A DNA stretch of 64,000 nt from Rhodoferax sp. GW822-FHT02A01 (GTDB taxonomy: Bacteria > Pseudomonadota > Gammaproteobacteria > Burkholderiales > Burkholderiaceae_C). The position numbers were made by a program, and so were the translations under genes. The notes below the pieces were generated by a model. That model saw only the letters and a list, made by a program, of their open reading frames with translations, was not told where the DNA came from and searched no databases. Location: contig NZ_CP152376.1 in the NCBI RefSeq assembly GCF_038784515.1, positions 3,100,001-3,164,000 of the forward strand. Direction: 5' to 3'. Below are positions 56,184 to 64,000 of this stretch, piece after piece (the first letter of the stretch is position 1; each line of letters opens with the position of its first letter).

Positions 56184-56204
56184 CCAAAGGAGTGTCTCCT
56201 TTGG
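56184..56204. other. Hairpin in probable oriT region
   Basis: CCAAAGGAG, loop TGT and CTCCTTTGG form a perfect nine-pair stem, within the 430-base divergent region between the stbA-like gene and mobC. Relaxase recognition sites usually contain such an inverted repeat a few bases from nic. No known nic sequence is recognised, so the origin of transfer is only placed somewhere in 56050-56420. Confidence 0.4.
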
Positions 56205-56423
56205 AAACCTGCAAGGCCGTCCCTCTAACGAGGTCCGCATGCCTGCGCCGGTGGCCACGATTTGCGCACACCAGGTGCTTAGATCGACCCAGTGCGGCCG
56301 GCGGGGAATGCGCGCAGGGCGTGCAATGGGCGGCTTCACGCCGCACCCTGGCAGACCAATTGCCTTTTCCCGCCGCAGGGCGACGGGCGTGAAAGCGGCT
56401 GCACAGTGATTGATCGCGTGAAA

Positions 56424-56765
56424 ATGAGCCAGCCCAGGGCAGGGCGCTTTCCCATCCGGCTTGCTGATGAAGAACGCGCCGAATTCCAGCGCAAGGCCAC
56501 TGAGGCTGGTAGCCCATCCCTTGCGGCGTACCTGCGCGAATGCATCCTGCGCTCCCAGGTGGTCGCCAGACCCAAGCCAAGTGCCGACCGCAAGCGGATG
56601 CTGTTCTTGATGAACAAGGCCAGCAACAACATCAACCAGCTGGCGCACCAGGTCAATGCCGCTCACCGCTCAGGTGTGATCAGTGAGGAAACCTATTTGC
56701 GGGTTCTGTTCAATCTGGATGCGCTCACCACCTATATCAAAAGGACCGTTGGCCATGTTGATTAG
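56424..56765 (+). CDS. mobC: MobC-like relaxosome accessory protein
   Basis: A 113-residue protein with a ribbon-helix-helix start (RFPIRLADEERAEFQRKATE) followed by the MobC segment LMNKASNNINQLAHQVNAAH, then TYLRVLFNLDAL. MobC helps the relaxase open DNA at oriT. The ATG at 56424 gives family length; a GTG two codons earlier is possible. Its end overlaps the relaxase start by 11 bases, so the two are translationally linked. Confidence 0.8.
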   Translation: MSQPRAGRFPIRLADEERAEFQRKATEAGSPSLAAYLRECILRSQVVARPKPSADRKRMLFLMNKASNNINQLAHQVNAAHRSGVISEETYLRVLFNLDALTTYIKRTVGHVD

Positions 56766-59313
56766 GGTGCGTGGCGGCAGTTCCGGTATCAAGGAATACC
56801 TTGAGCGTGGAATCAAGAGCGGACGCGAGTTTTCACGCGATCAGCTCGATGAGCGCGTGATGCTTGCTGGTGACTTGCCGCTGACCGACACCATCATCAA
56901 TGACATACAGCGCGAGGGCGAACGCTATCTGCATATCACCTTGGCGTTTAAAGAAGACGTGATCAGCAGGGAAACCCTGCAGGCGATCACGGATGAATTT
57001 CGTGCATTCGCCATGTCAGCCTACGAGTCCGATGAATACGGCTTCTATGCTGAAGCGCATTTACCCAAGATCAAGAGTTACACCAACAAGCGCACAGGCG
57101 AAGACATAGAACGCAAGCCACACATTCACATCGTCATACCCAAAGTCAATCTATTGACGCAGACGATGCTGGATCCGTTGTATCGGCCCGTGATGGACAA
57201 GGCTACTGGGCGGCTGCTGGTGCCGGAATCTCAACTGCAATGGTTGGAAGCCTTCCAGGAACACACCAATGCGAAATACGGGCTGGCCAGCCCTAAAGAG
57301 CATCGGCGCATTGAATTCACGGACGAGAGCGCCATCATCGCCCGCTACAAGGGCGATATGTTCAACGGCGAACGCGCTGAACTGAAAAGCCGAATCTTGT
57401 ACGGCGTGCTGGAGCGCAATGTCACCAGCTTTGACCAGTTCGCCTTGCTGGTGGCCGAGCATGGTCAGGCGCGTATGCGCCGTGCGGGCCAGCCTGGCGA
57501 ATACCTGAACGTCAAACCCGAAGACGCCACCAAAGGGGTGAATCTCAAGGAATGGGTGTTCTCCCGCGAGTTCATCGAACTGCCCACCGCCGGGAAGCGC
57601 CAACGCCTCGCCATAGAGGCCCGCCGCGTATACGTAGAAGCTGGCAAAGCCAGGCCCACGGATCAGGAATTGCGAGGCCGTCTGCAGCACTGGCACGCAG
57701 TGCGCTCCCGTGAATTGAAGTATCTGAACGCCGGCAGTAAGAAGCTGTATGCGGCCTACAAGCACGCAGATCCCGAACTGCGCCTCGCCATCCTGGCCGA
57801 GCGTGAAGCACTGTTTTACCAACCTCACCGAAAGGACGAAACCCATGGGCAAGAACAAGGAAGAAGAAACGGACGTGGTAAGTCCCACACTGCGGGACTT
57901 ACCCGAGAACCGCCACCCCGTGCAAGGCACGGCCTGCGAGACCTGTCCGAACTCGATATGGTTCAGTTCGACAGCGGATCTGAGTTGCTATTGCCGGGTG
58001 ATGTACATCGTCAGCTGGAACAGCAAGAAGCCGACGGTGATCCAGGCCTGCGACGGAATGTTCATCGAATAGGGCGTACGGATAACGTTGTTGGCCAACT
58101 CAACCGGGATGCACTGGAAAAGACTGCACGCCAGGAGGCTGAACGCGACGAATTCGCGCTGATCAAAACCGAGCTGAACGCCAAGCAGCTACTGTCGACA
58201 CTCAGTCACACCCACGGTGTGACGCCTGAAAAATACAAGGTAGAGCAGGGCGCAGATGGCCGCGACCGTATCAAAGCCGGCTCTCGACGTTTGAATGTGT
58301 CGGACTTCCTGACAAAGGAGCTGCACCTACCCTGGAATGAAGCGGCGCAGATCCTGCGCACGACACATGCACAGCAACGCGCTCAGGACTTGGAGCCGCA
58401 AACCCGCCGCACCCCGCGACGTGAATTGTGGGATGCGTATCGCAATGCGCAACCCCAACGTAACCGGCAGAAGGCCCAGGATTGGGATGCGCAGCGGAAA
58501 ACGGAGTTGGTACGGCGCGCCCAGATTCGCAAGACTTACCAGGCCGTACGCAGCGCCATTTACAACGACCGCACACGCAACCTCGCAGAACGCAAAGCGG
58601 CATTTTCGATTGCCCACATGGAGCGGGTCAACCAGGACATGACTTTGCGGGATGTCGTGGCTATGGAGCGTCAGCAGCTCAGGGACAAATATGCCCAGGC
58701 ACCCCAAGAGCGCTATCGCACCTATTTACTGGAACTGTCCAGTGCCGGCGATGAGGGCGCTTTAACTGAGTTGCGCCGACAGCGGGCGACGATCCCGATT
58801 CTTGGCGATGAGAACGGCATCGAGCGTGGCGTGAAGGTAAAGCGCGTCGAAGCAGTCGCGCCCTTCTTGCGCAACCTGGTCTACACGGTCGACCCAAGTG
58901 GCAACGTCACCTATTACGCCGACCAGGCCAAGCAGAGGGCGCTCGTGACGGACACAGGCCCGCGTGTAAATGTCGAATCGGCCGACGACCGCAAGGCGGT
59001 TGAAATGGGCTTGCGCCTGGCGCTGCAGAAGTTCGGTTCCAAGGTCCACATCACCGGTACCGAAGAATTCAAGCGCGAAATCATTGATGTGGCATTCAAA
59101 AATGGCATGCATGTGGAGTTCACCAGCAAAGCCATGAATGACGAATTGCAACGCAAGCGAATCGAGCGTGATGAGCTGAACGCTCGTGGAAAGGAGTTTA
59201 TCGATCGAGAGAGAACAAAGTCTTCGAAAGTTGAGCAACCACCGGTAATCAAGAAGCTGCCGCCAGAGCATGACAGGGAGAGAGCACGAAATCTACCCGA
59301 TATCGAACGTTGA
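56755..59313 (+). CDS. MOBP-type relaxase with LPD7-like C-terminal domain
   Basis: An 852-residue conjugative relaxase that would nick oriT and lead the strand into the recipient. The N-terminal domain (about 1-300) begins MLIRVRGGSSGIKEYLERG. It contains the metal-binding KPHIHIVIPKVN (HxH) motif near residue 123 and tyrosines in the first 90 residues that could be catalytic. A long charged helical middle follows. The segment TVDPSGNVTYYADQAKQRAL to FKREIIDVAFKNGMHVEF (about 700-790) matches LPD7, a domain of large conjugative and polyvalent proteins. A longer frame starts at 56683, but only the ATG at 56755 fits the family. Confidence 0.82.
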   Translation: MLIRVRGGSSGIKEYLERGIKSGREFSRDQLDERVMLAGDLPLTDTIINDIQREGERYLHITLAFKEDVISRETLQAITDEFRAFAMSAYESDEYGFYAEAHLPKIKSYTNKRTGEDIERKPHIHIVIPKVNLLTQTMLDPLYRPVMDKATGRLLVPESQLQWLEAFQEHTNAKYGLASPKEHRRIEFTDESAIIARYKGDMFNGERAELKSRILYGVLERNVTSFDQFALLVAEHGQARMRRAGQPGEYLNVKPEDATKGVNLKEWVFSREFIELPTAGKRQRLAIEARRVYVEAGKARPTDQELRGRLQHWHAVRSRELKYLNAGSKKLYAAYKHADPELRLAILAEREALFYQPHRKDETHGQEQGRRNGRGKSHTAGLTREPPPRARHGLRDLSELDMVQFDSGSELLLPGDVHRQLEQQEADGDPGLRRNVHRIGRTDNVVGQLNRDALEKTARQEAERDEFALIKTELNAKQLLSTLSHTHGVTPEKYKVEQGADGRDRIKAGSRRLNVSDFLTKELHLPWNEAAQILRTTHAQQRAQDLEPQTRRTPRRELWDAYRNAQPQRNRQKAQDWDAQRKTELVRRAQIRKTYQAVRSAIYNDRTRNLAERKAAFSIAHMERVNQDMTLRDVVAMERQQLRDKYAQAPQERYRTYLLELSSAGDEGALTELRRQRATIPILGDENGIERGVKVKRVEAVAPFLRNLVYTVDPSGNVTYYADQAKQRALVTDTGPRVNVESADDRKAVEMGLRLALQKFGSKVHITGTEEFKREIIDVAFKNGMHVEFTSKAMNDELQRKRIERDELNARGKEFIDRERTKSSKVEQPPVIKKLPPEHDRERARNLPDIER

Positions 59314-59356
59314 AACACAAACCCAGTCCGATAGCACTTTAAAAAGGAGTCCCATC

Positions 59357-59641
59357 ATGAAGTGTCAAAAAATGAGCCCCCAGATTGACAAACCAAGCTG
59401 CCTAAATTTCAAGGAGCTAGAGGAGCTTTGCGACGATCCAAAGCGCAATGAAACCAGACAGGAAGTCTATGCCTGCCTCACGCCTACCAGAGCGAGTTTC
59501 GCACTAACAGCACGCGATGGCGATCGAATTTACAAAATTGTTGATGAGCGCGGGCGTCAGATCAGATTCAGGTCTCTTGATCGAGCGATGGAGAGGCTTT
59601 CGGATGTTCCATATCTGTATTTGGAACCAGTAATCCATTGA
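59357..59641 (+). CDS. Hypothetical protein downstream of relaxase
   Basis: A 94-residue soluble protein without a recognised domain. AAGGAGT (59344-59350) is well placed before the ATG at 59357, and a start further upstream would overlap the relaxase gene in another frame. The C-terminal half (YKIVDERGRQIRFRSLDRAM) is beta-alpha in character. It is probably cotranscribed with the relaxase and might be a fertility or accessory factor, by position only. Confidence 0.55.
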   Translation: MKCQKMSPQIDKPSCLNFKELEELCDDPKRNETRQEVYACLTPTRASFALTARDGDRIYKIVDERGRQIRFRSLDRAMERLSDVPYLYLEPVIH

Positions 59642-59658
59642 AACAGTTTGAGCGGCCG

Positions 59659-59796
59659 TCACTCCGAAGTAACGGGGTGATTTTTATCGTGGCAGTCCTT
59701 GTGCTTCTCGCACTGGGACTGCGGCCACAGGGAGGCCCAGGCTCCAATGCCAACTACGATCAGGCCCATAACGATGACAGTCAAGGTAGTGCTCAT
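59659..59796 (-). CDS. Short membrane protein of 45 residues
   Basis: A minus-strand frame reads MSTTLTVIVMGLIVVGIGAW then ASLWPQSQCEKHKDCHDKNH and ends TSE. It has one membrane helix followed by a short tail with two cysteines and several histidines, which might bind metal. AAAGAAG lies about eight bases upstream. It follows the coiled-coil gene on the same strand by 53 bases. The opposite-strand frame over the same bases starts with TTG and looks less like protein. Confidence 0.4.
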   Translation of the reverse strand: MSTTLTVIVMGLIVVGIGAWASLWPQSQCEKHKDCHDKNHPVTSE

Positions 59797-59849
59797 GTCA
59801 AGCTTCTTTCATTTACTGAAAAGTCCAAGATTGCGCGTGGAAAATTTCC

Positions 59850-60446
59850 CTATTTGTAGCAAGCATGCTGGACCATTTGACCGTTGTGGAAGAAGAACTG
59901 GTCATACCGTTTAGTAAGGCCGTTTGCTTCGGCTACAGCAAGCGCTTCGTAGAATTTTGATTTGGCAGTCGTGAATTTTCTTTGCGCTTCGGCATCATCA
60001 CATGGAATTGATGCATTCAAACTCATCCCAAGGTCTGAGAATTCATGCATCAATTTCTGCAGTTGCTCTTCTGCGGTCTTCATTCGCTGCGACGTACTTA
60101 CCGCTTCTTGGGCTTGCCTTAGATGATTGAAATCTGCCTCATATGTCGCGGATCGCTTCTGCAAATTTGCCGATTGTTCTTTGCTCTGACTATCCAATTG
60201 CTGAACTATAAATTCACGCTTCTCGATTTCATAGAGACGCTCTTTTAAAGCGATTGAAATATCTGCTCTGTATTTCTCATAGGTAACTCTTTCGCTTGCC
60301 AATTGCATTTGGTCAGCGGCGAGCTTTTCCTTTTGGACAAGCAACTCCTTTGCGAAATAGGCCATACCCCCCCCAAAAATAAGTAAGACGAGTAATGTAT
60401 TTGATGCATACCGTTTTAGGAGTAGAAGTGCTGTTTTTAAATCCAT
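59850..60446 (-). CDS. Membrane-anchored coiled-coil protein
   Basis: A 198-residue protein with one N-terminal membrane helix (about 17-34) and a coiled-coil from about 38 to 140, rich in Glu, Lys, Gln and Ala. The C-terminal part has two cysteines (CDDAEAQ and QHACYK). No known family is recognised. It stands between the mobilisation genes and the PIN-domain gene, reading leftwards. Confidence 0.5.
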   Translation of the reverse strand: MDLKTALLLLKRYASNTLLVLLIFGGGMAYFAKELLVQKEKLAADQMQLASERVTYEKYRADISIALKERLYEIEKREFIVQQLDSQSKEQSANLQKRSATYEADFNHLRQAQEAVSTSQRMKTAEEQLQKLMHEFSDLGMSLNASIPCDDAEAQRKFTTAKSKFYEALAVAEANGLTKRYDQFFFHNGQMVQHACYK

Positions 60447-60513
60447 GATGAATCTTGAAGATAGTTGCTATTTGCGTTTCATTTTCATGAGATAACAGGT
60501 GAGCATTCCCAAT

Positions 60514-62007
60514 CTAGTCTTCTAGACTAGCTAGGATTTTCTCTGCGAATGCAAGACTGGATGTCTCTGTTACTGTCAGACGTAAAGGAAAACTCAAGAC
60601 TTCGGGAGTAGTCAGGTTGGCAGCGTGTGCTGTTACCCTCAAAAGGCCAGCATGGGTTCCCGATGTCCGTGGACAATGAATGGACATCTCGAAGTTTTCA
60701 GGCTCGTGTGCATGACGCCACTGACTGCAGATGAATGAGACAATTTTGCTGGGCATTCCTGCTTGCCCTTCCTTGAAGTAGAACCCGTTTGGGTCCCGTG
60801 AAGCAGGCCGGGTGAACAGTTGCGGAACGTGCATTCCGTTCAGAGACATATGTTCTGTCAACCGCTGATAGCGAGCTAAAGCCCCAAGGGTGGATGCGTA
60901 CTGATCTATGCGTTTCCAAGTTCCTTTGGGTGCTACAGGCGGACGCGGAAAATACGGCTGGTCGCTGTCAGTAGTCGCAGCGTCATCGCTCGCGTCTTTA
61001 TTCTTGGCCGGAACCAGATAAAAAGTTCCTTCAGGTTCAAATACGACTAGCGCATCGTCTGCTGGGCGAGAGCCCACATTGCTAATTCGGAAAGTCAGAG
61101 TCGGCCAAGTATGGCTAGAGTTGAGCGTCTCATGTAGTTTTAGCAACACCTCGTGGCATGTCTCTTTCCATTCAGCATATGCATTCTTGTACTGCTCAAT
61201 TTGTTCGGATGTGGCTGGTTCAAAAACCTCCTTGGTGGCCCCAAATAGCCTAGGCAAATACATGGTGGAAGCCATACCTTGATCGATCGATCGTTCTTGT
61301 CGTTCAATAGAGCCAAAGTAGGTTTCTAAGGGATATCGTGTGGTAAGTTTGTGTACCAGCTCTCGAACCTCACCATCGGTGAGATGGTTGTAGACAGAAA
61401 TGTTGGCTATCACTGGACCATCGTGTGAAGCCTTGATTTCGAAGATGGGTTCTGCGCTCTTGTACTTGGCGATTTCAGTCTTAAGTGCTTTCTCACGCTT
61501 TTCCGCATCATCAGTCTCGGACTGCAGAAGCCAGTCAGGTGGAACGACGTGATATGCAAGACCGACTGCCTTGGCGCTGGCCATCGGACCGGTGTCGTTT
61601 GTTAGCAGCTTCACGTCCTGTGTTGGCTTTGTTTTCTGAAAAGCCAATGCGGTTCCGACCAATTGATCGTCTCGCTCTTCGTAATTCAAATCCTCTGCCA
61701 CCGACTCGTCGCGGCGTAAGTCATGGCGCAAGTAAAGATGAATTGCAGGTGAGGAATGTAGTCCGATACCTTCATCATCTGCATCGAGAAGTCTTCGAAT
61801 CAGAGTGGATGCTGCTCTGGCCTTCGACGCTTGCCGTCCATTCCCTTTACCTTTGAAGGCATCGATTTCTGCCTGTACTGGTCTGGTGAGGATAAGCTGT
61901 ATGTTGTCCCACTCGGCGAAGGATGACCAGTCAACCTGTTCGAGCGGCTTGCACTGAAGGAAGATGTTGGTATCGGGGAATAGGTACAGAGTTTTTGCAA
62001 GATTCAT
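60514..62007 (-). CDS. Large PIN-domain protein
   Basis: A 497-residue protein. The first 160 residues form a PIN ribonuclease domain: FPDTNIFLQC with the first aspartate at 12, RPVQAEIDAFKGKG, the acidic ERDDQLVGTAL near 112 and LLTNDTGPMASAKAVG near 137. Three or four acidic residues for metal binding are thus present. The remaining 330 residues, including LTFRISNVGSRPADDALVVF, resemble no domain I know and may be beta-rich. PIN proteins cut RNA, often as toxins or defence effectors, but no small antitoxin gene is next to it. A nine-codon frame (62004-62033) overlaps its start. Confidence 0.7.
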   Translation of the reverse strand: MNLAKTLYLFPDTNIFLQCKPLEQVDWSSFAEWDNIQLILTRPVQAEIDAFKGKGNGRQASKARAASTLIRRLLDADDEGIGLHSSPAIHLYLRHDLRRDESVAEDLNYEERDDQLVGTALAFQKTKPTQDVKLLTNDTGPMASAKAVGLAYHVVPPDWLLQSETDDAEKREKALKTEIAKYKSAEPIFEIKASHDGPVIANISVYNHLTDGEVRELVHKLTTRYPLETYFGSIERQERSIDQGMASTMYLPRLFGATKEVFEPATSEQIEQYKNAYAEWKETCHEVLLKLHETLNSSHTWPTLTFRISNVGSRPADDALVVFEPEGTFYLVPAKNKDASDDAATTDSDQPYFPRPPVAPKGTWKRIDQYASTLGALARYQRLTEHMSLNGMHVPQLFTRPASRDPNGFYFKEGQAGMPSKIVSFICSQWRHAHEPENFEMSIHCPRTSGTHAGLLRVTAHAANLTTPEVLSFPLRLTVTETSSLAFAEKILASLED

Positions 62008-62033
62008 GGCGTGTATGAGACGTCGGTTGCCAT
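62004..62033 (-). CDS. Possible nine-residue leader peptide before the PIN gene
   Basis: On the minus strand AAGGGGAA precedes ATG at 62033, which reads MATDVSYTP and stops at TGA overlapping the PIN-gene ATG (ATGA). The PIN gene itself has no ribosome site, so its translation could depend on this frame. The start could also belong to a longer frame reaching 62204. Confidence 0.35.
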   Translation of the reverse strand: MATDVSYTP

Positions 62034-62223
62034 AACTTCCCCTTCTTTGAAAGCTGCCGCTTCTAGGCAGATCGCAGCAATATACTGGTATTTTGTACAG
62101 ATGTTGGTTTGTAACATGGATACCATGGTGATTCCAGTCAGTATCTGAGAAGACTTAGGTGAGAGCCTATTGAGGTTGTGTTGAGGTCGGCTTATTTCAC
62201 TCATTCACCCCATTTCACGTGTT

Positions 62224-62282
62224 GCTGAAATATCACTTTTAATGAAAATGATAGGCGTTTTCACTAAATGTGATATTTCAGC
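62224..62282. repeat. Long imperfect hairpin upstream of the PIN and methylase genes
   Basis: Two 27-base arms (62224-62250 and 62256-62282) pair at 24 positions around ATAGG. The outer 13 bases (GCTGAAATATCAC / GTGATATTTCAGC) are perfect. TGAAAA / TTTTCA recurs inside the stem. It sits in the divergent region and could be an operator, an RNA structure or a recombination site. Confidence 0.6.
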
Positions 62283-62572
62283 GAATCATGAAAATCCGTC
62301 CTATGGAGTATCTACGGAGTGGAAAGGGCACCCAGGATTCGAAAACGTCTGGAGCTTGGGCACTTATTTGAGTCCATTTCTTGTGATTAGAAACTCCACT
62401 GCCCAGCCTGGTGCAATGAGATTTGTGAGCTTTTCTAGGTCTGTCCTTTTATTGCCATTAACGATTTTTGGGAGTAAGAATGCGTACTTCGAATGCTCTT
62501 AGCATACGGACAAACCAGAGAGGCCATGCACAGTCTTGGTGGGGAAGTTTTCTGTTCCTGGCATGGTAGAAG

Positions 62573-62845
62573 ATGTGGTATCGTGTTAACGTGAAATCTT
62601 CCACATCATCTTTACCGCAAAAGCAGCGCTCGACATCGGTCGGGATGCTTGTAGGTACTCGTTTTCAGCCGGATTTGTTGAGCGCTATAGATGAGTGGCG
62701 CAAACAACAACCCGACATCCCTACCCGCCCTGAGGCGGTAAGACGGTTGGTTGATGCAGGGCTTCGGCAAGCGGGGAAAAGTGCAGCAAATGTCGCTAAA
62801 AATGAGCTATTGGCGATCTCTGACCTTAGTGGTGATCAGTTATGA
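62573..62845 (+). CDS. Ribbon-helix-helix-like small protein
   Basis: A protein of up to 90 residues. TRFQPDLLSAIDEWRKQQPD followed by IPTRPEAVRRLVDAGLRQAG fits a ribbon-helix-helix DNA-binding fold. It is a probable regulator of the operon, with TGA overlapping the methylase ATG (ATGA). The start may be ATG 62573, GTG 62591 or ATG 62645; none has a strong ribosome site. Confidence 0.55.
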   Translation: MWYRVNVKSSTSSLPQKQRSTSVGMLVGTRFQPDLLSAIDEWRKQQPDIPTRPEAVRRLVDAGLRQAGKSAANVAKNELLAISDLSGDQL

Positions 62846-63744
62846 CAAGGTCGTTAAGTCCTCTTCGATATCCTGGTGGGAAAGCTAGTCTGACGCCGTT
62901 TTTAACGGATGTCTTGGATCTCAACGCTCTTCGAGGTGCCGAGTATTTCGAACCGTATGCGGGTGGTGCTGGTGCTGCGCTCAGTTTGCTGGTGGATAAC
63001 GTTGTTAGCCACATCTCCATCAATGATGCGGACTGGCGCATCTATTCTTTTTGGAAGACCGTTCTGGATGAATCCGCGTGGTTTGTAGAGAAAATCATGT
63101 CAGCACGCCTTGATCTGAATGAATGGCGTGCACACAGGGAGGTTTGTCTCAATCCATCTGGTCACTCGATGCGGGACGTTGGTTTTTCCGCGTTCTATAT
63201 GAATCGCTGCAATCGGTCAGGTGTCCTGAACGGAGGTCCGATTGGTGGTTACGAGCAGAAGGGCGAATGGCGACTTGATGTTCGTTTCATGAAGCCTGCT
63301 CTGTCTGAGCGGGTTCTTGAATTGGCAAAAGTCAAAGATTGCGTTTCTGTTTCTAATGATGATGCTGTCGATTTTCTAAAGTCGAAATTGCCTAAGGGTA
63401 TTGGCCGAAAGCGTGCTTTTGTTTATCTTGATCCGCCATATGTAGTTAAGGGGCAGCGTTTGTATATGAATGCATATGAGCCAAATGATCATGGCAAGAT
63501 TGCGCGCTATGTCGGGTCCCAAAAAATCCTTCCTTGGGTGATGTCGTATGACGATGCCGAGTTGGTTCGAGATCTCTACAAGCAACAGCAAATTGGACTA
63601 TTGCCAATTAACTATTCTCTTCAAGAAAAGCGTTCAGCGAATGAGCTGGTGATTGCGCCGCATCATGTTCGCTTGCCTAGGACTCTTAGGATTGGAGCTC
63701 GGAAATTCGTTCTCACGGAAGTTAATTCGAGGATTGTGGCGTGA
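62842..63744 (+). CDS. Dam/D12-class DNA adenine-N6 methyltransferase
   Basis: A 300-residue methyltransferase. PLRYPGGKASL at 7-17 and EYFEPYAGGAGAALSLL near 34 form the SAM-binding motifs X and I. The catalytic motif is VYLDPPYVVKG near residue 194. These are of the D12 (Dam, DpnM) class, which methylates adenine, often in GATC. The specificity here cannot be read. It is coupled by overlapping codons to the RHH-like gene before and the ParB-like gene after, an arrangement of a modification or defence operon rather than of housekeeping Dam. Confidence 0.9.
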   Translation: MTRSLSPLRYPGGKASLTPFLTDVLDLNALRGAEYFEPYAGGAGAALSLLVDNVVSHISINDADWRIYSFWKTVLDESAWFVEKIMSARLDLNEWRAHREVCLNPSGHSMRDVGFSAFYMNRCNRSGVLNGGPIGGYEQKGEWRLDVRFMKPALSERVLELAKVKDCVSVSNDDAVDFLKSKLPKGIGRKRAFVYLDPPYVVKGQRLYMNAYEPNDHGKIARYVGSQKILPWVMSYDDAELVRDLYKQQQIGLLPINYSLQEKRSANELVIAPHHVRLPRTLRIGARKFVLTEVNSRIVA

Positions 63745-64000
63745 CTCAACAATTGAATGTGTTACAGGTTAGTGTGAGTGATCTGCATTTTGATCATGAG
63801 AATCCTCGCCTGGCTGAGTATGGAATTACAAGCGCTACGCCGGAGGATGAGGTCCTACAGATTCTTTGGGACGCAATGGATGTACGAGAGTTGGTGCAGT
63901 CTATTGCCGCTAGTGGTTTTTTCCCTCAAGAAGCGTTAATCGTTGCGGAAGAGGATGGTCGCAAGATCGTTATTGAAGGCAACCGGCGTCTTGCCGCCGT
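63741..64000 (+). CDS. ParB/Srx-domain protein, 5' part only
   Basis: The frame begins with GTG at 63741 overlapping the methylase stop and stays open to the window edge (86 codons). It reads LHFDHENPRLAEYG, then VRELVQSIAASGFFPQEALI and VIEGNRRLAA, the ParB N-terminal nuclease/CTPase-like fold with the ENPR and GNRRLAA motifs. Proteins of this sort near phage-defence methylases are often fused to larger domains, so this may be much longer than a ParB. The 3' part lies outside the window. Confidence 0.75.
   Translation, partial: MTQQLNVLQVSVSDLHFDHENPRLAEYGITSATPEDEVLQILWDAMDVRELVQSIAASGFFPQEALIVAEEDGRKIVIEGNRRLAA

Noticed and set aside
59638..59859. Plus-strand frame starting with TTG after the 59357 gene
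   Set aside because: No ribosome site of its own and a poor protein pattern; the minus strand reads a clean small membrane protein here.
51146..62130. Shared palindrome CATGGTTACCATG (51146) and CATGGATACCATG (62118)
   Set aside because: Only 13 bases with a central difference, at sites without comparable promoters; could be chance.
62242..62502. 86-codon plus-strand frame after the PIN gene start
   Set aside because: It starts inside the long hairpin, lacks a ribosome site and has no recognisable pattern.

Overview
The window is a piece of a high-GC betaproteobacterial chromosome, most like the Comamonadaceae (Rhodoferax/Polaromonas type). The evidence is the gene order (split metH behind an SAH riboswitch, ftsY next to paired M16 proteases, rsmD-coaD-ferredoxin, pth-rplY-prs-tRNA-Gln-ispE-lolB, mutM-mutY, and rapZ-recN-nadK facing hrcA) together with protein-level resemblance. 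The genus is an inference. The boundary between chromosome and a mobile element is sharp, at about 40.3 kb.

Positions 1-40.3 kb are ordinary chromosome. First comes the end of a homocysteine methyltransferase gene, an S-adenosylhomocysteine riboswitch and the B12-binding half of MetH. Next is a four-gene, overlapping membrane/redox operon: CDP-alcohol phosphatidyltransferase, a VTT-domain/disulphide-oxidoreductase fusion, an FAD oxidoreductase and an Mpo1-like protein. A Ynj-type ABC transporter cluster (11.4-17.4 kb) follows, with an Hsp70-like ATPase, an esterase and a Rieske protein inserted. The remainder is housekeeping: ftsY, M16 peptidases, rsmD, coaD, amidase, ferredoxin, pth, rplY, prs, tRNA-Gln, ispE, lolB, a TPR protein, mutM, a dynamin-like GTPase, mutY, rapZ, recN, nadK and hrcA.

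From tRNA-Ile(CAT) at 40.3 kb to the right edge the DNA is an integrated plasmid-like element. A tyrosine recombinase lies against the 3' end of the tRNA. It is followed by a repressor-like gene, a small HTH protein and a RepA-type initiator with a terminator, five iterons and DnaA-box-like sites (a probable oriV). A degenerate repeat of about 0.4 kb occurs at 43.84-44.28 and again at 50.41-50.79 kb. It brackets lower-GC cargo: small orphan genes, a nonsense-broken lipoprotein gene and an OLD-type ATPase/TOPRIM nuclease. After the second copy come a short type IV secretion segment (small membrane protein, lipoprotein, VirB6, VbhA-like antitoxin, VirB5) and an StbABC-like stability operon. The latter diverges from mobC and a large relaxase with an LPD7-like tail, so oriT probably lies between them. 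One inverted-repeat operator (TTCTGTA-N7-TACAGAA) overlaps promoters both at the rep region and at the stb/mob region, which suggests that replication and mobilisation share a regulator.

The last 4 kb (60.5-64 kb) look like a defence or modification locus: a PIN-domain protein of about 500 residues with a nine-codon leader, a long imperfect hairpin, and a plus-strand operon of a ribbon-helix-helix-like protein, a Dam/D12 adenine methyltransferase and a ParB-domain protein cut by the window edge. The right attachment site and most of the expected conjugation genes (VirB4, VirB11, VirD4) are not in the window. I saw no intact transposase and no CRISPR array.
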